Assembly (NCBI GenBank): GCA_032718475.1
Contig: JAUCBJ010004725.1
Location: forward strand, 1-54,587
DNA: 54,587 nt
DNA from: Nemertoderma westbladi
Taxonomy: Eukaryota > Xenacoelomorpha > Nemertodermatida > Nemertodermatidae
Reading direction: 5' to 3'
Shown here in pieces: positions 21,466 to 31,761 of this stretch (positions are counted from its first letter, which is position 1; each line of letters opens with the position of its first letter). Below the pieces are notes generated by a model, which saw nothing but the letters and a program-made list of their open reading frames with translations, was not told where the DNA came from and searched no databases. The translations under genes were made by a program, and so were the position numbers.

Positions 21466-23353
21466 TCCATCCGTTCCTGTTGTAGGTGTAATTAATGCAG
21501 TCGGAGATAACGTTTCACACCAGCATGTCAAAACATCCAGGGACTGGGAAAAAAAAGAGAACATTGTGAGCATGCATACTGTAGATTCAGGCGTAAGTAA
21601 TGACCCAGAAAGGCAAACCAGCCATAAGAAAAAAAAGGTAGGCATTGGGTTGGACAAGGTTGGGACACCGGAAATTTCCCGCGATTTGTCCCACAACCAA
21701 CGTTGATGGTTGAAAAAGATGCAGGCTATTATAATATTAATGATGAGTTAAATGATTATGGAACTAACTCACAATTGATTAGGGATCGCAAGATGCATAG
21801 CAGAAGATCTTATGTCCCAATTAGTAATGCATTTCCCGATATCAATCATTATCCCACGAACTATAGTTGTCGTCCTTTGGGACAAGTGCGATATCCTGGA
21901 ACCCATAGGGACAGCTACGGTCGCAGGGGGGACCCAGGACTCGCAGGAATGTCGAGTTTAATGGATTCCTGGAAGATGAAGTTGGATCTACCAACAGTAC
22001 TGCCGTTTATTTACGACGGATTAAAACCCGAAGAATATATACAATTTAGACAATTTTTTTACGATGAAATTCTGTCAATACCACTGTGTGAAACAAAACG
22101 TTTAAATTATTTACAAGTCTACACATCTGGTGAGGCCCTTGAGTTAGTTAGGGCATTCGTGGGTCTACCCAATGGCTTTCAAACTGCTTGGGAGGCATTA
22201 GAGACACGGTTTGGAAACCCTGGACGTAATATTCAAAATGCCAAATTAGACAAATTAGTAACAAATTCGACAGTAAAAACACCGAAAGAAATAAGGCAAT
22301 TTTCAGATAAACTTAATAAAGCAATATTAGTATTGCAAGTTTTGGACCGTCCCGCAGAGTTGAATGCGGGAGCAAATATGCTATTAGTAGTGGCTGCATT
22401 GCCACTAAACGTACGAAATCGGTGGCGAGATAAATCTGTGAAAATTCGGTCTAGGTACAATCGAGAGCCGTCAATGCAAGAGTTAGCTACATTCTTGGTG
22501 AGTGTAGCGGAATCTATGCAAGATCCAATGTTTAATGAAGAGTTGGTTGCTGCCGTGAAACCGCCAAGTAAGAAGGTGGAAGTTGTGGCAATTCCGCCAC
22601 AGCCACACACGTCCTCCAACCAACTACCACCTAAGAGGGGAACAGTAATGTTTAATAGTGTGGGTGTAGAGAAAACAGATACTCGAAACCCAGCAATGCG
22701 AAGTCCTGAAAAACGGGATTTTAATCAAGGCAGTGTAGGTCATGGCAATGCATGGGGTAATTATTCCCAGAGAGCCCCGGGATCCAAGGGGATGCAAACT
22801 GAATATGTGCATTATATTAACCCAGCCACCCATGTGTATACGCTGGGGCACCATGTCAGATGCACCCGCATATGCGGGGGCATACTGTCGACTGTGGCGT
22901 GCAGTGCCACTTGACACAAGACTTAACTATGCCCGGCGCCACAATATATGTGGTAACTGTGGCGAACCTGGCCATCTGGCACGGGACTGTAGTAATAATA
23001 TGCGACTATCTATCGTGAAGCCTACTGTCTCTTTGACTCAAGGGATGACACCATCATCAGAGACCGTAGCTTCAACTAAGACACATGTAAATACACCATT
23101 GGAGCCAAACAACGCAGTGGTTGGTACGCAGTTAAGGGGGTCCGGCCACCCTGAAGGAAATAATAAATCCGCATTATTAGTTGTGGGGGATAAGGTGAAA
23201 CTAGAGTCAGGGGAGTTTTACCTATTCAATTTAAGCGATAGAGAGGAAGCTTTGGTTCGAGCAAAACGGGGCGTGAAAATGTTACCAGCTCCAGTTAATA
23301 GTTTGATGCCAGGACATCGAATGGCTGATCACAACCCAACTCTGCAACTCTGA
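21466..23353 (+). pseudogene. BEL/Pao-type gag, frameshifted
   Basis: The structural protein of an LTR retrotransposon. A frame from 21466 (KTSRDWEKKENIVSM...) ends at a TGA at 21704-21706. It resumes in the next frame at 21703 and runs to 22914. The capsid-like DUF1759 region is clear: LDLPTVLPFIYDGLKPEE, RLNYLQVYTSGEALELV, WEALETRFGNP. A further frameshift near 22850-22880 is needed to reach the zinc knuckle CGNCGEPGHLARDC (C-x2-C-x4-H-x4-C), after which the frame stops at 23351-23353. The element lies directly 3' of the CR1/L2-like LINE tail, so the LINE may have inserted into its 5' part. No 5' LTR or primer-binding site was found. Confidence 0.8.
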
Positions 23354-23919
23354 TCTTATTTGAAGATTGTGGTGCTGGTAATCACACCGCCAGAAGGAGC
23401 TGGTGTTACTACACTAGCTCTAATAGATAATGGATCAGCTGTAACTCTCATGGACAAGGATTTAGGAGAGGGAATTTGACTTGTGGGATTCGAACGTCCA
23501 CTGAATTTGTTGACAGTGGCAACACGCAATAGGGAGATTCCAACTACAGTCGCCACATGTCAGCTTAGTAATATTACGGATGCTCCACCATACACCACTT
23601 GGTGTACAGTCGCACTCATTAAGGATTTCCACATACCAGTGGAAAGACCCTCTCGAGAGGAGTTAGATCAATACACATATTTACACGATATTGATTTATG
23701 GAAGTATAAAGTGGAGAATTTGGACATACCGCGGGTAACCATACTTATTGGAATGGACTGCCCGGCTGCCCATGCACACTGCACAGTATGAAATTCGAAC
23801 CGGACCAGAACCAGAGACATCCCCGACAGCTGAGTTAGGCCCATTCGGATGGACAGTGGCAGGTCCAATGGCATCATTACCATCAGTCGCTAAATTGTGG
23901 GATTTGTTCTCCAAATAAC
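23354..23919 (+). pseudogene. BEL/Pao aspartic protease and linker, interrupted
   Basis: It continues the frame of the gag end after a TGA. ALIDNGSAVTLMD corresponds to the retroviral-type aspartic protease motif, normally D-S/T-G, here DNG. A second in-frame TGA is at 23477-23479, and the fold continues as FERPLNLLTVATRN and RVTILIGMDCPAA to a stop at 23791. The reading then moves to another frame at about 23784 (TAELGPFGWTVAGPM, the conserved GW-GP linker before BEL reverse transcriptase). A further shift between 23881 and 23919 enters the pol frame. Stops and the altered active-site motif indicate no working protease. Confidence 0.7.
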
Positions 23920-25896
23920 TCATTTTGGACTCAATTTGGAGGTCAGAAGAAAATACTTATAAAGCCTCAATGGGTAGCTGCTGACGCATTTAATGGCTAT
24001 GTGCATAACCCAGAACGGGATCTAGCCACATTATTTGATAGGGATAGTGAAGGCCTTTATGATCCTATGCTAGGTAACTCTCAGAAAGATAAACAGGCCC
24101 TTGCAGACTTAGAGGGATCAATTGTACTGAAGGATGGACGCTTCACTGCGAGAATGATTTGGAAGGATCCCTCTGCCATACTACCAAATAATGAGGCCAT
24201 GGCTAGAGATCGGCTGGCTAAATTAAAGCGCGCACTTATTCGCAAACCCAAACATAATGAGTTTGTCACAAAGACAATTGAAAAGTATTTGCAGAAGGGA
24301 TGGGCAATTAAGTTGCCACCAGACGTGCCTGACGCAACTCGAACATACTACCTTCCTCTTCATGTGGCTGTTGCCATTAACAAAGGAAACAAACGGCGGT
24401 TGGTTAACGATGCTGCGGCCAAATATCATGGGATGTCATTGAATGACTACCTATTGGAAGGACCTAATATTTATAATTTAGGCATCCATATTTTATTTAG
24501 ATATCGTGTGGGAAAATTTGCCTTCACAAGTGATGTGGAGGCAATGTTTTACCAAATCAGAGTGTATCAGGAAGACAGTGATAGCTTGCATTTCTTGTGG
24601 CATGATCATGACGAACCCAATGCTGAACCAAACAAGTATAAAATGATCATGCACATGTTCGGTGCAAAGTGTTCACCTTGTATTACAACACGAGTTATGC
24701 GTGAGTCGGCAAACATGGCTCCAGCTATCATTAGCGAACAGGCCAAGGACATGATTCGTAATGAGTTTTATGTAGATGACGGCCTAAAATCAGGTAATAG
24801 TGAAAAAGGTCTTGTAAGATTAGCCCGTGATGCTAAACTATGTTTAGCGGGGGGAGGGTTCAAACTCACAAAATTTAAATCGAACAGTGCATACTTCATG
24901 GAGCAGATGTCAGAAGAAATATCGGTTACAGTGTGTAAACAGGACACTGTAAGCGGGAGTGAACAGGAGGTGTCGGCGCAAGTAACAGGTGAGATGCCAG
25001 ACAGGGTGCTGATGGATCATCAGAATGCTGGAGAAGATGGACGAGTCTTGGGCATCGCCTGGAACCGAGTTAAGGACACGTTAAAGTATGTCTTTCAACC
25101 AGACAAGGACATTCAACATATAACAAGGGCCTATTTATCCTTCATCGCAAGGATTTATGATCCACTAGGATTGGTTGCGCCAAACATGGTTGTAGGGAGG
25201 CATATCCTCCGGGATGCATATTTAAGCAAGTGTGAATGGGACGAAGTGCTACAAGTGTTATTAGTTAGGTGGAAAGAGTGGTTGGTGGCCCTGGAGGATC
25301 TCCAGTGGCTCGCAATACCTAGGGTTTATTTCCAGGATGGAGATATGTCCAGTATAGAGATGCATGCGTTTTCAGACGCATCCTCTAAAGGGTATGGGGT
25401 GCTGGTGTATTTAAATCAAATAAACACTATGAACCCTCCACGGATAGTATACAGTAAAGCAAGAACCGCCCCATTAAAGGCAGTAACCATCCCACGTCTA
25501 GAATTAATGGCAGCCCTAATAGGAGTGCGAGTGGCAAATCAGGTAAGAAAGGCACTGGGGTGTGTGCTATCATCACACTACTGGACAGATTCAGCAACAG
25601 TCCTCCGGTACATCCAGAATGATGCACGTAGATATAAGGTATTTGTGGCTAATCGGGTTGATGAAATCCGAGCCACAACATGTTTGGACCAGTGGCATTA
25701 TTGCCCAACTGAAATAAATCCAGGTGACTTAGTGTCACGCGGTAGCCTAGAGGTCCCCTTTCTCGAGAAGGAAGCCTTATGGCAGCACGGACCCACTTTC
25801 TTGAAGAATGTAGCTGAGTGGCCTTTGTTCCCAGATTGTAAAGTGATAGATCCAGGGAAGGATGTCCCACCCCCAATCTCCTGGACATGCAAGTAG
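23881..25896 (+). CDS. BEL/Pao reverse transcriptase-RNase H, integrase missing
   Basis: Open + strand frame; the first ATG-like start is at 24001, but the homologous frame is open from 23881. The RT contains YYLPLHVAV, RRLVNDAAAKYHGMSLND, FTSDVEAMFYQI, MFGAKCSPCITTRV and FYVDDGL (YVDD at 24769-24780). The BEL-type RNase H has its acids in order: HAFSDASSKGYG, PRLELMAAL, YWTDSATVL and NPGDLVSRG. After LWQHGPTFL, the usual lead into the H2C2 zinc finger and integrase core, the frame stops at WTCK. The integrase has been lost. From 24912 onward the sequence belongs to the 17.3-kb tandem duplication and recurs at 42194. RT and RNase H residues look intact, but the element cannot move on its own. 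Confidence 0.88.
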   Translation, partial: HQSLNCGICSPNNSFWTQFGGQKKILIKPQWVAADAFNGYVHNPERDLATLFDRDSEGLYDPMLGNSQKDKQALADLEGSIVLKDGRFTARMIWKDPSAILPNNEAMARDRLAKLKRALIRKPKHNEFVTKTIEKYLQKGWAIKLPPDVPDATRTYYLPLHVAVAINKGNKRRLVNDAAAKYHGMSLNDYLLEGPNIYNLGIHILFRYRVGKFAFTSDVEAMFYQIRVYQEDSDSLHFLWHDHDEPNAEPNKYKMIMHMFGAKCSPCITTRVMRESANMAPAIISEQAKDMIRNEFYVDDGLKSGNSEKGLVRLARDAKLCLAGGGFKLTKFKSNSAYFMEQMSEEISVTVCKQDTVSGSEQEVSAQVTGEMPDRVLMDHQNAGEDGRVLGIAWNRVKDTLKYVFQPDKDIQHITRAYLSFIARIYDPLGLVAPNMVVGRHILRDAYLSKCEWDEVLQVLLVRWKEWLVALEDLQWLAIPRVYFQDGDMSSIEMHAFSDASSKGYGVLVYLNQINTMNPPRIVYSKARTAPLKAVTIPRLELMAALIGVRVANQVRKALGCVLSSHYWTDSATVLRYIQNDARRYKVFVANRVDEIRATTCLDQWHYCPTEINPGDLVSRGSLEVPFLEKEALWQHGPTFLKNVAEWPLFPDCKVIDPGKDVPPPISWTCK

Positions 25897-27518
25897 TCTA
25901 TATGGCTATGAAGGGGCCAGAGGGGTTGGGATTGGTGGAGAACATGGGACATTGTGGAGCCGTGGCGATGGGCCAACTGATGGGGCTCGTCTGCCACAAA
26001 CCGATGGACTGGGGCAAGTTCCGAGAGGAATACGGAGCGGAACTTGCGAATTCGCTGAAATGGGGAGCGAGACCAGGAAAGCAGGAGGAATATCAGTTCC
26101 GAAGGGGAGCGATAAAGATATATCAGAAGAGATATATCTTACAGGAGGATTGGATAATGATAGGTTTATTAAACTTATTCATTGCCGTGGTTATCGGAAG
26201 AGAGCTGATGGCGTTTCTACTCTCAGGAGCACCTCTAAATCACAGGAGAGCCTTTAAGGTGGCCTTTGAGGGTCTTGTAGACCACCCGGGGCTGAAGGGC
26301 GAGTCGGTATACTATGATAGCCGACACCTAGTGGACAGAAAGGTGGACACACCGTACAAGAGGTGGAAGAAGTTGGAAGCGGATAGAGTCAAGGAGAGGA
26401 GACTGTAGGAGGTCGCGAGGAGAGAAAGGAGGGAAGCAGCAGAGAGATAAGCGGATATAAGGGGAGAGGAATACGAGTTTGAAGCCCAGAACCTGGACGA
26501 GCTGAGGTGGTGATCGGAGACCTCAGGCAAGTTTCTGGGGGACGAACTGGGATAAATGGAAGGATCACCGAAACAGTCGAGATTGGGATTGCAAGCAATG
26601 CCCATACCAGGGGGCTCCGAGGGCGATTTTGGAAGGGAGGGAGCTGGAGGGGTGGAAAGTCATGGGTGGAAACCAAGGTGGAAAGGGATATAGTGGATCT
26701 ACCGGGCTACCGGGTTCAGATCCACTCCCAGCAAGAGACGAAGATGACGACGAGTTCGGGGTGATGCCGCCGATAGAGAGAATTGCGACCCCAGTGGGGG
26801 AAGAGAAGGAGGACGAGTTTGGCGCGATGCCGCCAATTGCGAGGAGCGGCCACTCAGATACGGACTGGGTGGGCGGGAGGGTGGTGACGGCCAGCGGGGT
26901 GAGAGGGAGCACGGGGAGCCGGCGATGTATTTTGCGGCAAGTATGATCAGGTTCGGTGAGCAACCGGGAACGGCACCACGAGTAGTGTTTGGGGAGACGA
27001 TGCCGAGGGTGGAGGAAGACATCGACATGGGTAGGGACCACAGCATCCAGATGTTTGCCTATCAGCGGCTCCATAGACCCAGGAGACCAAGCGGGGCCAA
27101 GGACGACTTGGGGCGGGACGCATTGATACACGCCTGTGATTACTGTGGGAGACTAACCCACCAGGAAAAGAGCTGCCTGTATCGTTTCAAGAAGGGGACG
27201 GCCTGACTATACTGCCGCGAGTCGACCCATATGATGCGTGCATGTCCGAGGCTGCACAACCGATGCTCAAAGTGCAACTTGCAAGGGCACTTTGGGCGCC
27301 AATGCGATTGGATGGACGACGAAGAGGAGTTCAGGATCTTCGAGGAGTGGGCCGACAACGGTGTCATGACATGACAAAGGATGAAGGCCCAGGAGTTCTG
27401 GTGGGGCTTCTTTAATATCAACGCTGGAGCCCACCAGGAGATTATTAAGAGGAGACCACCATTCACATATCAGGAGGTAGCGACAGCGGCATCATATGGA
27501 GGAGTCATTGAAAAGTAG
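25887..27518 (+). pseudogene. Unrecognised gag-like protein with three CCHC zinc knuckles, decayed
   Basis: No known family is recognised. Frame 25887-26408 gives 173 residues with a tryptophan- and charge-rich N-terminus (DWGKFREEYGAEL, YKRWKKLEADRVKER), then stops (TAG 26406, TAA 26448, others). 26629-26946 in another frame keeps a repeated acidic motif (DDEFGVMPPI, EDEFGAMPPI). The original frame resumes with CDYCGRLTHQEKSC (27135-27176), a second knuckle whose first Cys codon is TGA (27204-27206, then LYCRESTHMMRAC), and CSKCNLQGHFGRQC (27264-27305). It ends with FTYQEVATAASYGG at TAG 27516. Three C-x2-C-x4-H-x4-C knuckles suggest nucleic-acid binding, as in a retroelement gag or LINE ORF1. 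The coding strand is strikingly purine-rich. The same disruptions occur in copy 2, so decay predates the duplication. Confidence 0.6.
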
Positions 27519-27853
27519 TTACTGGAAGTAAAGTATAATTAGTTATTCAAAAACTGTTATTATTCTAGAATTTTATTGCTGTAATAATGTTGGTGAGACT
27601 ATACTAAGTTTTGACATCAATGAACAACAATCAAATAATTATCATATTGGGTCTGTATTAATGCATCAAACTTTCGTTGCCAACTTTAATACAAACTATG
27701 TTGTTATATGTACAAATCCAAAGATGGTCTCAGTTTAAACCGGCAGTCAAATCAGTCAAAACTTAATACAAATCTATGGATTAATTAATATGTTATTTGT
27801 TATTGGAATTTGGAAAACACAAAACGTGTATTGAAATCCTCTAGTGAGGCAAG
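27519..27853. other. Gene-free AT-rich spacer
   Basis: No gene, primer-binding site or LTR terminus is recognised between the zinc-knuckle pseudogene and the second BEL gag. A perfect TTCTAGAA octamer lies at 27563-27570. Confidence 0.4.
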
Positions 27854-29764
27854 ATGCCAATTGAAACAGAAAATTGTCTACGTAAGATAAAGCGTACACA
27901 GAAGCAAATCGCGAGTTTGGGCGATTCCTTCGACCAATATGTCGCCGAGGATGCATCGGAGACCAACATTAAAACTGTTATCGTTAAGTTGGACGAGAAA
28001 GTCCAACATTTGGATGAATTGCTTCAAACATACAGTGATGGACTAGAAGAAGCTGATGCCTGGACCGAAGAAATTGAGAGCGAGGTTCAAGGATGGTTGG
28101 ACCAAGCTTCTAAAGATAATACGACAAGAAGAAGTTTGTATGATAGAATCCTCGTTCAACGTCGTGATAAATCTAGAGAACGACAAAGAGAAGCTGAAAA
28201 TCGTGCAGAGGATATCGAACAACGTCGCCACAGCCGGAGTTTACAATTTCGGGAAGGATTGCAAACCCGTAGTGAAACTGTGGATTCCATAGTCGATTAT
28301 TTTTATGAAACCTCAGAATATGGTGGTCATTTAGAAGAGCCGGGTAGAACTGAAGTTTTGCCGGTCGAAATTGTTGAGAATTTGGAAGATTATGTAAACA
28401 GTAATGATGAACTCAAAAACGGATTCCGACTTGTGATCTTAAACAATCGGTCCCCGATCCTGCTAATGTAGTTAATGATAATATAATTTGTGGGATTCGA
28501 GAAGGAATTGCCATAGGAATACAGGAGTTGGGTACAAAACTAAAAATTCAATCATCTCGTTCAGAAGATTCTGACCATAGAGCAAAGATTAAACTTGCTG
28601 CTTTCACCCCAAATGTCTGGGATGGTGATATAAATGAATTTCGCCATTATAAAAATTTATTTATTCAAACAATGAAGGATGCTCAATTAACGGATGATCA
28701 GTCTCAAATTGGTTGGGTGGTGAAGACTGTGCCATACGATTATCATGCACGTATAAAAGTTTGTGGAACTATGTTTGAAGTGTGGGAGATGTTTGATGAA
28801 GCAGTTCCTACTAATAACATTCTCAGTTCTATTCGTATGACTTTTAAGAAAATTCATTCTTTTGAGGATAAGGATGGAGATAAACTCGAACAATTCTCAA
28901 ATGCATTACGGGTATATATTCGTCAATTGAAAGAACTTGGTTATGAACATATAACAAAAGAGGATATTTTCTTTGATGAAGTGCAGTATAAATTACCAAG
29001 AGAAGTAATAATCGATTATAAAGCTGAATGTCGATTAAATGGTATAGGGAAATCTGCAGAAGGTCTGAGAAAGTTTGTCTCAAATTTAGTGAATGAATAT
29101 AAAAAGAAAAAGTTTAAAAAATGTGAAACAAAGAACAGCAATCCTACCTACTCAAAATCAAATAATTACTGAAAAGGAATCAGAACAAATGCTGTTAGGG
29201 GTATTATTGTTAGTAGTAGTTTTTCATCTGACTCTAATTCGAGAAAGAAATCAAGTGTTCAATCTAATTTCTTCTGTGATATTACTGGTTGCCCTGGTAA
29301 CCATTTTATCTACAACTGCCCATTGTATCTGGCAATGTCAATTTCGGCCAGAAAAGTATTCAATAAAGATAAAGACCGTTGCTATGGCTGTTTAGCAAAA
29401 GGTCACCGAGTTAGAGATTGTCCAATTAAAAAAGCCATGTGATCAATGCAATAGAAACCATAATTATCTTTTACACTAACATAGAGAACCAAGAAGTCAA
29501 ACAACTCAGCAACCTGTAGTTTCGTCATCGTCATTAAATCCAACTGCAATGATCTCGAACAGAGACGCCAGATACCTTGGTGCAACATAGCTCTCGATTG
29601 CACCAAGGATGGGTAGCAATAACAGACCCAGGGGGGCGGTCTGGAAAGCCGACCCCGAGAAGAAAACTCCACCCCACATCCAATATTAGATTGGGTTCCA
29701 GCGGAATTGAAGCACACTTAAGTTTGATGCTATCTCCTCACAGGGAAGATAGCATGGGGGGGAG
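27854..29764 (+). pseudogene. Second BEL/Pao-type gag with pol deleted
   Basis: Frame 27854-28471 (205 residues) is a charged coiled-coil N-terminus. A one-base shift in the A-run near 28420 moves the reading into the frame of 28528-29172, which carries the capsid-like region (AAFTPNVWDGDINEFRHYKN, FKKIHSFEDKDGDKLEQF). Another shift leads to the BEL zinc-binding end: CDITGCPGNH, RCYGCLAKGHRVRDC and CDQCNRNHNYLLH. About 29480-29575 is a degraded remnant. No protease, RT or integrase follows. Instead a 10-11 bp inverted pair (CCTTGGTGCAA at 29576-29586 and its complement at 29598-29608) and about 150 bp lead to a polypurine tract. The element has therefore lost nearly all of pol. This gag is distinct from the one at 21466. 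Confidence 0.75.
29754..29764 (+). other. Polypurine tract
   Basis: ATGGGGGGGAG lies immediately before the TG that opens the LTR-like block. This is the expected position for the plus-strand primer of an LTR retrotransposon. Confidence 0.55.
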
Positions 29765-30581
29765 TGTAAGCGGATTCAATTCCATACATTACCCACCCAA
29801 AGTGGGACCAGTGGCATTTTACCAATATAGTTGGCGATACGAGATTACCAATAAATAATCTCGCCTCATAACCAACTCGGGGCGGCGACACACGCCCTAA
29901 GCCACAGAGAGAGGTGAGAGGTCAAACCACCTCAGAGGGAAAACCCAGCTAGCGAGGCTAGCACCAGGGGATAACACCTACAGGGAGTGGCCAAGTGACA
30001 ATTAGTATATAAGCCAATAGTGGGCAGGGAAGCACGCGGGGAAGGAAGGACAAGAGGGCATCCATTGCGTACCAAAGGCCACAGTAGTGTAGAGCTGAAA
30101 CCAATATGTATCAATCCTATAGTTACTCTGATTACTGATTTACCGGTCACTTGATTATCACACAGTTGCGGACCGACATAGTTTTGACCGTCATTTCATA
30201 TCGTAATTTATATTACTATACTGCTGCTGTTGTATTGCAATCTATATCGCCATTTTATATTAGACTGTGCTATTATCACTGGAATTATCAATACTGAGGA
30301 ACAAACTCTATTTTTTCCCCCAACGGCCTTCGGCCAAAGATATTAGCCCAGCAGCCCAGCAGCCAAGTGACGCGTACAACCTTACCCGGTCGGGATCTCA
30401 GAGTCAATCCCTTCACATGGTTTGATCTCTCAGCTCTCTTTGTGGCTTACGGCGTGTGTCGCCCCAGTTGGTTATGAGGTGAGATTATTGTTGGTAATCT
30501 CACCTCGCCAACTATATTGGTAAAATGCCTGCCACTAATCCCATTTTCGGTGGGTAGTGCACGGAATTGAATCCGCTTACA
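29765..30581 (+). repeat. LTR-like block (817 bp) with about 167-bp inverted arms
   Basis: It begins TGTAAGCGG and ends CCGCTTACA (TG...CA), follows a polypurine tract and BEL gag remains, and contains TATATAAG at 30006-30013. These fit a 3' LTR with U3 on the left. Unusually, 29765-29935 is inverted at about 30415-30581 with high similarity (for example CATTTTACCAATATAGTTGG and its complement), far longer than normal LTR end repeats. An alternative is a foldback DNA transposon, but I found no target duplication. No matching 5' LTR is in the unit. Confidence 0.6.
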
Positions 30582-31761
30582 GAATTATCATTACCCACTA
30601 TACCACCTCATCTAATTTAATAGTAAATAGCTACAGTAGGTTAAAGAAATAAATAAGGCGGATAAAATCAACATGTAAATCTCGGGAAAATAACAAATTA
30701 TAAAAAACAACAAACACAAATCTCACACTGTACATTTACAGTAAATAACACTATCTAATTATGCGCCATGTTATGTTGTAAAAGCGATAGTATAAAGGAA
30801 TGAAACAAAAGAAAACATATTTGGCAGAAACGAGAAAATAATTACCGAAATATATATTAATTATTAAATTGACTAAATAAAATAATTACTGTATAGTTCC
30901 GTTAACCTCGTTTTTTTATTATTTCATATTTCAATTAATAAAAGGTATAGGTAGTAATAAAAATCAAATTTAATTTGTATTTAGCAATAACTGTATCCAC
31001 AGTGTGAATACAGTATAATGGTATGTGCAGAATTAGTAATGCATTAATTAGATAGCGTTGAAATCTCGAAGAAACTTCAAGATAATCTTTAGAAAATAAC
31101 AAATTAATAATACCAATAAACACAGAGCTTATACACTTACAGTGAATATTCACACTTTCTAATAGCGCGCCATGTTATGGTGTAACTTCAGAGATTACTA
31201 CAATTATTATTTATGAAAATGACAGTTGTAATTAAAAACTTGTCTCTTTAGTTACGTTAAACCTCGTTTTGTATATATATTTTTTTAAATTGATAATAAA
31301 ATTTAATTTTATATACTTTACAATTACAATAAATGATAAAGTATATACTATAAATTACAATAAAAATATAATAATATACTGTAATACAGCAAAAGGGTAG
31401 GTGCACCACCCTTACATCCGGGGTGTTCTAAAAAACCTTCCGGGATGGCTTTACAAATACTGTAGGGCCTACGCCTACTGTACATTAGTAATACTAATAA
31501 TACTGAAGCGTTAGCAATTCGATTTACACATTGCGATAATAAAATTAAAACAAACTCAAAATCTACGAAACGAAATTACCAATTGCGAAAAACAAAACGG
31601 TGAATGAAAATGAACAATTTCTAAAAACACTACAGAATCTGGTATACAGGTATATAAGGTCTACAAGCCTATGCAAACAGTGAGAATAACCAAGTTACTG
31701 AGATTGGTTGACTTGGTAAATAATGGATGTCGTCACAGTTGTTTTTGAAATGAATTACTTA
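30582..31761. other. Gene-free AT-rich region with a diverged direct repeat
   Basis: About 30686-30930 and about 31092-31290 are diverged direct copies. Shared landmarks are GAAAATAACAAATTA, ACACTTACAGT-like words, GCGCCATGTTATG(T/G)TGTAA and GTTA..CCTCGTTTT. The similarity probably extends further (CAGTATAATGG...GTGCA versus ACAGCAAAAGGG...GTGCA). This lies 3' of the M13 peptidase gene. No coding frame is supported. Confidence 0.55.

Noticed and set aside
26312-27131. Pro/Ser-rich minus-strand ORFs opposite the zinc-knuckle pseudogene
   Set aside because: They result from the purine-rich sense strand. The opposite strand has knuckle motifs and a sensible order of domains.
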